DNA from: DATAYA01 sp036272815
GTDB taxonomy: Bacteria; Pseudomonadota; Alphaproteobacteria; Acetobacterales; Acetobacteraceae
Assembly (NCBI GenBank): GCA_036272815.1
Contig: DATAYA010000250.1
Location: 1-32,848 of the forward strand
Length of the DNA stretch: 32,848 nt
Direction of reading: 5' to 3'
Part shown: in pieces, positions 23,761-30,061 of the stretch
Numbering within the stretch: position 1 is the stretch's first letter
Layout of the letters: every line of letters starts with the position of its first letter
Position numbers and translations under genes: made by a program
The notes under the pieces: generated by a model
The model's database searches: none
The model's input: the letters and a program-made list of their open reading frames with translations, nothing else
Told to the model about the DNA's origin: nothing

Positions 23761-25470
23761 TCAGGCGTCGCGGGTGACGCGGATGACCTCCTCCGCGGTC
23801 GTCTCGCCGGCCAGCGCCTTGCGCAAGCCGTGTGCGTACATGGTCTGCATCCCGCCTCGTACGGCCTCGGCCTGAATCTCGCGTGCCTCGGCGTGGCGCA
23901 TCACCAGTGCGCGGATCGGATCGGCGTTCGCCATCAGCTCCAGGATCATGGTGCGGCCGCGATAGCCGGTGCCGCTGCACTGCTCGCAGCCGCCGGCGCG
24001 CTGCAGCACGAACGGACGGCCGCTGGCCAGCGCCGCGAGGCCGAGGCGGTCGGCCAGGTCGGCGGCCGGCTCGTAGGCGGTGCGGCAGGCGGGGCAGAGC
24101 CTGCGGACCAGCCGCTGGGCGAGCACGCCGTTGATGGTCGAGCTGAGCAGATAATCCTCGATCCCCATGTCGAGCAGCCGCGTGACGGCGCTCGCGGCGT
24201 CGTTTGTGTGGACCGTGGAGAGCACGAGATGGCCGGTGAGCGCCGCCTGCACCGCGATCTGCGCGGTCTCCAGGTCGCGGATTTCGCCAATCATCATGAT
24301 GTCCGGGTCCTGGCGCAGGAAACTCCGCAGGGCGCTCGCGAAGGTGAGGCCGATCTCGGGCTTCACCTGCACCTGGTTGATGCCCTCCAGCACGTACTCG
24401 ACCGGGTCTTCCACGGTGAGGATCTTCCGCGACGTGTCGTTCAGCGTGGCGAGTGCCGTGTAGAGCGTCGTCGTCTTGCCGCTGCCGGTCGGGCCGGTGA
24501 CCAGGACGATGCCGTGCGGCCGATCCAGGATGGCGCGGAACGGCGGCAGCAGCGCCGCGTCGAAGCCGAGATCGGCGAAGTCGAGCGAGAGGGCGCCGCG
24601 ATCGAGGATGCGCAGCACGACGCTCTCGCCGTGGATCGAGGGCGTGGTCGAGACGCGGAAATCGATCTCCTTGCCGCGTACCGCGAGCCGCATCCGACCA
24701 TCCTGCGCCAGCCGCCGCTCGGCGATGTTGAGCCGCGCCATGATCTTCACCCGCGAGATGATGGCGTGGCGCAGCCGCGCGGGCGGCGGCTGGATCTCGG
24801 CCAGCGCGCCGTCGATGCGGTAACGCACGCGCAGCCGCGCCTCGGCGGATTCGAGGTGGATGTCCGACGCGCGCATCTCGACGGCGCGGCTGACCAGGCC
24901 GTTGACCAGCCGGATCACCGGGGCCTCGCTGGCGAGGTCCTGCAGGCGTTCCAGATCGGCGTCGCGATCGTCGTCGTCGCGCTCGCCCGCCGCCTCGCCC
25001 AGCCGTTCGGCTGAGGATCGGCCCTCACCGTAGAGGCGTTCGCAGGCCGCCTCGATGTCGGCGGGCAGCGCCACGCGGCGCAGCACCGGCTTGTCGAACG
25101 CGAAGGCCAGCGCGCGCGCGGCGGTGTCGTCGAGCGGATCGGCCATCGCCACCACCAGCATCCCGTCGCTCTCGGCGAGCGGCAGCACGCGGGTCTGGCT
25201 CAGGAACGCGCGGCGGGTGCGGGCCCCTTCGATCGGGACGGCGGGGAACTCGGCCGCGGTCAGGACCGGCGAGCCGATCAACTCGGCATAGGCGTGGGCG
25301 AGGTCGCGTTCGGACACGAGCCCGAGCTTGGCGGCGATGTGGTCGATGCGTTCGCCGCTCTCCGCCTCCAGCCGCCGGACGCGATCGAGCGAGGCCGCGC
25401 CGAGCAGGCCTCGCGCCACGAGCACGGCCTCGATCCGGGTCGCAGCTGCATCGTGCTGCTGATCCGGCAT
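23761..25470 (-). CDS. gspE: Type II secretion ATPase GspE
   Basis: 569-aa cytoplasmic hexameric ATPase that powers pseudopilus assembly. An N-terminal N1E/MshEN-like domain occupies about 1-150, then an acidic linker (DDDDRDAD) and the core. Walker A is GPTGSGKT at 326-333, the Asp box ILTVEDPVEY at 350-359, Walker B DPDIMMIGEIRD at 388-399 and the His box HLVLSTVHTND at 414-424. The zinc motif is complete: Cys459, Cys462, Cys495 and Cys498. ATG 25470-25468 lies 11 nt after the stop of the giant G8 gene and has no strong ribosome site, so translation may depend on the upstream gene. Confidence 0.95.
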   Translation of the reverse strand: MPDQQHDAAATRIEAVLVARGLLGAASLDRVRRLEAESGERIDHIAAKLGLVSERDLAHAYAELIGSPVLTAAEFPAVPIEGARTRRAFLSQTRVLPLAESDGMLVVAMADPLDDTAARALAFAFDKPVLRRVALPADIEAACERLYGEGRSSAERLGEAAGERDDDDRDADLERLQDLASEAPVIRLVNGLVSRAVEMRASDIHLESAEARLRVRYRIDGALAEIQPPPARLRHAIISRVKIMARLNIAERRLAQDGRMRLAVRGKEIDFRVSTTPSIHGESVVLRILDRGALSLDFADLGFDAALLPPFRAILDRPHGIVLVTGPTGSGKTTTLYTALATLNDTSRKILTVEDPVEYVLEGINQVQVKPEIGLTFASALRSFLRQDPDIMMIGEIRDLETAQIAVQAALTGHLVLSTVHTNDAASAVTRLLDMGIEDYLLSSTINGVLAQRLVRRLCPACRTAYEPAADLADRLGLAALASGRPFVLQRAGGCEQCSGTGYRGRTMILELMANADPIRALVMRHAEAREIQAEAVRGGMQTMYAHGLRKALAGETTAEEVIRVTRDA

Positions 25471-25481
25471 CGGCCGCGCGC

Positions 25482-28400
25482 TCAGTTCGACAGCGGACAG
25501 TCCGCGGCGCCGGGGATCTTCGGATAGTAACAATCCGAAGCCGGCGTCGACATGCTGTCCGGCGGCAGCGCGGTGCGCAGGAACTGCGTCGCCCAGCCCG
25601 AGGCGACCGCGGTCGAAAATTGCACGGGCGCCGGCCGGTGGTTGACGCCGGTCGCGAACGTGCCGTCGCTCGGGAGCTTGAAGCTGAACCCGAAGCAGCC
25701 GCCCGGCGGGCAGTCGAGGTCCTTGACCGCCCAGGTGCCGCAGGCGTGGACGCTGCGTGCCACCAGGCCGGGATCGGCCAGCACCCGCGGGTCGTTCGGG
25801 TTGTTCGTCAGCTTGCTGTCGCAGGTGCTCGTGCTCTCGTTCCATGAACAGAAATTATGCGGCTCGCATAGGCCGTTCGGGCCGGTCGGCGACAACTCGC
25901 CCGCGACCGGCGAGAGGTCGATGGTGACGCTTAGCACGCCGTTCGCATCGACGCTGGCGCCGGTCATCGGCGAGGAGCCCGTGCCGGCCGAGAACTTGGT
26001 CGGGATGCCGGCGATGTCGCCGCGCACATAGGCGAGGTCGGTCGCGACGTTGAAGCCGCTGCCGACGTAGATCTGATACGTCTGCCGCGTCGTCGGCCGG
26101 CCATAGACCAGGAACACGTAATAGGTCTGCCCCGGCTGGAACACGTTGAGGCTGCGCGTCTGGCACACGGCGGGCGCGGGGCTGCACGGCGGATAGATCG
26201 CCGGGTCGGTGAAGGCCTCGGTCCGCTGCGTGGTGTCCGGCACGGTCGTGTCGAGATAGTAAGTGCCGTGGTTGGCGGTGAGCGTGCTGCGCTGATAGGA
26301 TGACTGGCCGGACATCCGGATGAACGGGAACTTGCAGGCGGCGCTGTCGCGGGCGGGCTCGTTCGCGCAGCCCAGCGTGGTCCAGTTCGCCCACTCGCCG
26401 CCGGTCAGGTACTGCCGATACAGCGGCACGCCATAGCAGAACGGGCCGCCGCAATTCTGCGACCAGACGCCGCCGGACCCCGGGACGGTGCGGAGCTTGC
26501 TGCTCCCGCAGAGCGTCTCCACGTCGCCGCCGGTCTGCGTGCAGCCGGCGATGACGACCGAGGTGACATACTCGTAGGGGCTGGTGTCCGCCGTCTGCGG
26601 GGTCGGGTATTTCGGTGGCGTGTCGCACGCCTTGTTGGGATTGACCCCGAACGCCGACTTGCATTCCGGGGTGAAGATTGGAGCCTGGAAGAACGGGTCG
26701 CCGTTGACCGAGATCGTGGTGATCGGGGGCGCCAGCGGGTTGCCCAGATCGGCCACATTGTTGTTGATGAGGCCGGTCAGCGTGCCGTCGTCGTCGCTGA
26801 GTTCGGTCTGCCGGTCGATGTCGGTATAGCCGGCGAAGGTGAAGCCGGTATTGCCGCAGTAATCAGCCGTGATCAGCCCTGCCGCCGTGTTGTAGGTTCC
26901 CGGCGTGAACAGCGGCTCGATCACGAAGTGCCGGATATCGACGTTGTTGAAGAACAGATTATCGGAATGGAACGCCGGCGGATAGTAGAACCCGTTCGGC
27001 TGCTTCCAGCCGATCGCGGCGTTCGGCATGTAGCAGGTAAGGCCGTCCGTCGTCCCGACGCGGCCGTCCGTCGTCGCGACGCGAAGGCCGACGACATTAC
27101 GATAGAGGCAGGCAGCCGACGTGCATTGGGTTGCCCTGATGTCCAGGTACGCATTCGAGTCCTGATAGACGGGACCGTCGTAGATATTGAACATCCGCTG
27201 GTTGACGCCGAAATTGTCGAGCGGGATTGTGACGCCCGCGTCCGCGTTGACGCAGTGGTTGACGTTCTGCACGCACTGCGAGTCGGTCGGGGCCGACCCG
27301 GTGACAGGGCTGAACGGCCCGGTGGTCAGCGCATAAGGATTATAGTCCACCCCCGGCGTCTTGCCGGTCTGCGCCTGGGTGGCGCCGATGAAGACGCTGT
27401 CCTGCGCCAGCGCCCAATAGCCGCCGATCACGGAGGCTTTCGTGTAGTCGCCGCCGGAGACGAAGGTGATGCCGGCGCCAAGCGTGTCGGTGATCGCGCT
27501 GTCGGTCACCATGTACCATTGCGGCCGGAGCCAGAGGGCCGAGAAATTATATGGCGCCGAGTTGAACGAGGTCGTGAAATGGTCGAGCACGGTGACGTCG
27601 CAGGTGTCGGGGTCGCCGTTCGAGCATGGCACCGTGATCCCGCTGCAATCGTACGCCTGCGCCATCCCGGGCGGCGTCGTGGTGGCGGGACAGGTGGTCG
27701 GTGCCCGACCCTGCGCGCCGGGCACCTGCGGGTAATATGTCTCCTGATCGATGTTCGCCGAATGGTCGGGCGCGAAGCTCTGGATCGCAACCATATCGCC
27801 CGGCGGTACCGGAAAGGCGGGATTGTTGGCCGCCGCGAGGCCGGCGGTCACGACGCCCTGCACGGCGGCGGTGCTGCCGACGGTCTGGAATGCGTTCGGC
27901 GCCGACGAGCAGGAGTTCTTGTAGAACGATTTCAGCGGCGTCGAGCCGGCGAACAGGCCGTTCTTCTGCAGGCCGGCATAGCCCGACCAGCGCTGGGCCA
28001 TCGGATTGGCGCCCGGTGGCGCGTTCGTGATGTTGGTGTCGTACGCGCCCACCAGCCAGTAGCACGATCCGCCGGTGCCAGCGCCGACCGCCATGTTGCC
28101 AATGAAGTCGTTCCAGCCGTTGGTGATCCAGAACACCGTCGGCTGCGCCCAGTCCGATACGTAGGGGAAACCGTCCACCGCGACCTGGTTGAACGTCCGC
28201 ACGCCGTTGTTGTCGACGACCGATCCGACGTTGTTGTCTGCGAGAATGCCCGGCACCATGCGCGGGTTCTGCGCATTCGCGACCGCCGCTCGGGCGGAGA
28301 TGCCGATGTTCGAATAAAGCTTGTTGTCGGTCTCGGTCCCGTCCTCGAGATAGAAGCCGTGGCCGATGGAGTCGAAGCCGACGTTGCGCGCCACCTCGAC

Positions 28401-29897
28401 GCCGAGCGTCGAATGCACGACGATCCACCGCGTCATCGACTCGTTGATCGAGCTGTCGCGGATGTAGGTGTTCTGCGGCGTCTGCCGCGCCATGTGGAAA
28501 TGCACCGGATAGTGGCCGATCCGGCCGCCCTCGCCCAACTGCTTGAAGTCGACGCCCTCGACATGGAACGCCTTGAACCCCTGGCGCGTGACGGTCTGGC
28601 CGCCGAAGAAGTAATGCGTGCTGGCCGCCGGGAAGTTGCTGGCGCCGGCCGCGTCGGGTGTGTCGCCCTCGGAGACGATGCGGATGCTGCGCGACAGCAA
28701 CGCGACGGCGGCCCGCGTGTCGATGCCGTTGGCGACCAGGTCGGGCGCGAAGCTGCTCTTGAGACGGTCGTCGAGCCGGGCGCCGAGATCGACCTTGTTG
28801 CCGTTGTGCAGCCACAGCGCGCCGCATGTATCGCCACCGGTCGGCGTGCAGCCGGTGCGGGTGAAGGTGATCGTGGCGCCGCTGACGGCGGTGATCGTCA
28901 GCTCCTCGGAATGGCTGGGGAGGAAGTCGGTGGTGGTCACGACGATGTGGTCGCCGGCCCGCCAGTTCCCTGCGATCGTCTTGTCCGGCAGCGGATTGCC
29001 GTTCTTGTCAGTGGCGGAGAGGTCGACCTGAAGCGTGTTCTCGCCCTTGGTCAGAGAAACCCCGCTCTGCAGACGCAGCCAGCTCGTCCCGGTGTCCAGC
29101 GGATTGTCGGTCGCGGCAGTCACCGGGGTGCTGCCGATCGCCGCCGTGTCGAGACCCTTGTAGCCGTGCAATTCAAGTACGCCGCCAAACGACAATCCGA
29201 TGCTCTTGTAGCCGAAATAGCCGACCCGGCCCTCGCTGTCCGCGGCCCCGTCGCCAAACAGCGGAGCATAGTCGTAGAAATAATCGGCGACATTGCCCGG
29301 CAGCGCGGTCGCACCATTCCAGAAGGTCTTGCCGTTGTCGCCCCAATAGGTCGCGGGAATGCCGCAGGGCGGGGTGTCTCCGGACTGCGGTGGATTGTGC
29401 AGCACCGGCTGCGGCGTCGCGCAGATCGTGCCCTGATCCTGCTTGCCGTTGAACGTGCCGCCCTGGTCGGCGCCGTAGAGATGGATGGTCAGCACGTTGC
29501 CGGCCTTTCCGAACGGCGTGACCGGCGTGCCCGCTTCCATCGTGCCGTGGTTCTCGACGATGATCGTGTCGGCCCAGAAATCGGTGTTCCCCGCCGGCTC
29601 GTCGGCAAACAGCAATTCGCTGGGCAGGAACTTGCCCGGAAATTTCGGGTCCGGGAGCGCGATGACGTTGACGTTGTGATAGAAATACTGGGTGTTGGCG
29701 TGAACGACGCAGACGCCCTCGATGAGCAGGTCCGGCTGCACCGCGCCGGACGCGCCCGCACCGACCGCCTGCGACGGCACGTCGCCGCCGGTGCAGATCG
29801 TCGGCTCCGGCGGAGTGCCTTGCGCGTGCGCCGTGCTCGCCATCGCCGAAAGCACAAGCAGGCCCAATCCCGTCACGACGCCGAAAAATCTGCCCAT
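25482..29897 (-). CDS. Giant secreted G8-domain (CEMIP/TMEM2-like) protein, likely type II secretion cargo
   Basis: 1471-aa exported protein. A signal peptide (MGRFFGVVTGLGLLVLSAMA...) with likely cleavage after AHA-25 is followed by a G8-like domain: DTIIVENHGTMEAGTPVTPF and GNVLTIHLYG at about 110-142. Then come NWRAGDHIVVTTTDF (311-325) and a right-handed beta-helix region with IGHYPVHFHMAR (460-471), STLGVEVARNVGFDSIGHGF and YLEDGTETDNKLYSNIGI. This series is the signature of the CEMIP/TMEM2 family, whose animal members act in hyaluronan breakdown. The C-terminal third (about 1000-1471) is Cys-rich and unrecognised. More than 30 Cys suggest disulfides. The start ATG 29897 is fixed by the signal peptide. 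The frame is open for 1191 nt upstream, but this overlaps the next gene's coding frame. A polysaccharide-degrading or binding role is inference. Confidence 0.88.
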   Translation of the reverse strand: MGRFFGVVTGLGLLVLSAMASTAHAQGTPPEPTICTGGDVPSQAVGAGASGAVQPDLLIEGVCVVHANTQYFYHNVNVIALPDPKFPGKFLPSELLFADEPAGNTDFWADTIIVENHGTMEAGTPVTPFGKAGNVLTIHLYGADQGGTFNGKQDQGTICATPQPVLHNPPQSGDTPPCGIPATYWGDNGKTFWNGATALPGNVADYFYDYAPLFGDGAADSEGRVGYFGYKSIGLSFGGVLELHGYKGLDTAAIGSTPVTAATDNPLDTGTSWLRLQSGVSLTKGENTLQVDLSATDKNGNPLPDKTIAGNWRAGDHIVVTTTDFLPSHSEELTITAVSGATITFTRTGCTPTGGDTCGALWLHNGNKVDLGARLDDRLKSSFAPDLVANGIDTRAAVALLSRSIRIVSEGDTPDAAGASNFPAASTHYFFGGQTVTRQGFKAFHVEGVDFKQLGEGGRIGHYPVHFHMARQTPQNTYIRDSSINESMTRWIVVHSTLGVEVARNVGFDSIGHGFYLEDGTETDNKLYSNIGISARAAVANAQNPRMVPGILADNNVGSVVDNNGVRTFNQVAVDGFPYVSDWAQPTVFWITNGWNDFIGNMAVGAGTGGSCYWLVGAYDTNITNAPPGANPMAQRWSGYAGLQKNGLFAGSTPLKSFYKNSCSSAPNAFQTVGSTAAVQGVVTAGLAAANNPAFPVPPGDMVAIQSFAPDHSANIDQETYYPQVPGAQGRAPTTCPATTTPPGMAQAYDCSGITVPCSNGDPDTCDVTVLDHFTTSFNSAPYNFSALWLRPQWYMVTDSAITDTLGAGITFVSGGDYTKASVIGGYWALAQDSVFIGATQAQTGKTPGVDYNPYALTTGPFSPVTGSAPTDSQCVQNVNHCVNADAGVTIPLDNFGVNQRMFNIYDGPVYQDSNAYLDIRATQCTSAACLYRNVVGLRVATTDGRVGTTDGLTCYMPNAAIGWKQPNGFYYPPAFHSDNLFFNNVDIRHFVIEPLFTPGTYNTAAGLITADYCGNTGFTFAGYTDIDRQTELSDDDGTLTGLINNNVADLGNPLAPPITTISVNGDPFFQAPIFTPECKSAFGVNPNKACDTPPKYPTPQTADTSPYEYVTSVVIAGCTQTGGDVETLCGSSKLRTVPGSGGVWSQNCGGPFCYGVPLYRQYLTGGEWANWTTLGCANEPARDSAACKFPFIRMSGQSSYQRSTLTANHGTYYLDTTVPDTTQRTEAFTDPAIYPPCSPAPAVCQTRSLNVFQPGQTYYVFLVYGRPTTRQTYQIYVGSGFNVATDLAYVRGDIAGIPTKFSAGTGSSPMTGASVDANGVLSVTIDLSPVAGELSPTGPNGLCEPHNFCSWNESTSTCDSKLTNNPNDPRVLADPGLVARSVHACGTWAVKDLDCPPGGCFGFSFKLPSDGTFATGVNHRPAPVQFSTAVASGWATQFLRTALPPDSMSTPASDCYYPKIPGAADCPLSN
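27041..27082. repeat. 21-bp tandem duplication inside the G8 gene
   Basis: Copies at 27041-27061 and 27062-27082 differ at one base. They encode the repeated heptapeptide R-V-A/G-T-T-D-G (residues about 939-952) in the beta-helix part of the giant secreted protein. It looks like a recent in-frame slippage event. Confidence 0.8.
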
Positions 29898-30061
29898 TGC
29901 TTCCCCACCCTGCCTCACGGGCAGTTTACCATCCAATAGCATTTCATATGTGTCACGGGCAAGCGCGTCTTTGGCGAATCGATTCGCAATCCGGCGACCG
30001 ATGGGCGGCGGCGCAGCATTATCGGCACGCGCGAGCGCCGTCAGGCACGAGGCCCGTGCGG
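29898..30061 (-). promoter_or_regulatory. Probable promoter region of the G8-gsp operon
   Basis: 164 bp between the Hint gene stop and the giant G8 gene, locally richer in A+T. On the complement a possible -35 TTGCCC (29957-29962) and -10 TATTGG (29933-29938) are 18 nt apart. The 9-bp direct repeat TCACGGGCA occurs at 29915-29923 and 29953-29961. A perfect 14-bp palindrome, GCGAATCGATTCGC, is at 29974-29987. Close to the Hint stop is a small hairpin, GCACG-aggcc-CGTGC (30045-30059), without T-run. The repeats are seen directly; promoter and operator roles are inference. Confidence 0.4.

Noticed and set aside
26928..29939. 1003-codon open frame on the + strand opposite the giant G8 gene
   Set aside because: It is Arg/Ala/Gly/Asp-rich composition noise from the high GC third positions of the real gene, with no domain, and lies fully antisense to a gene with signal peptide and family motifs.
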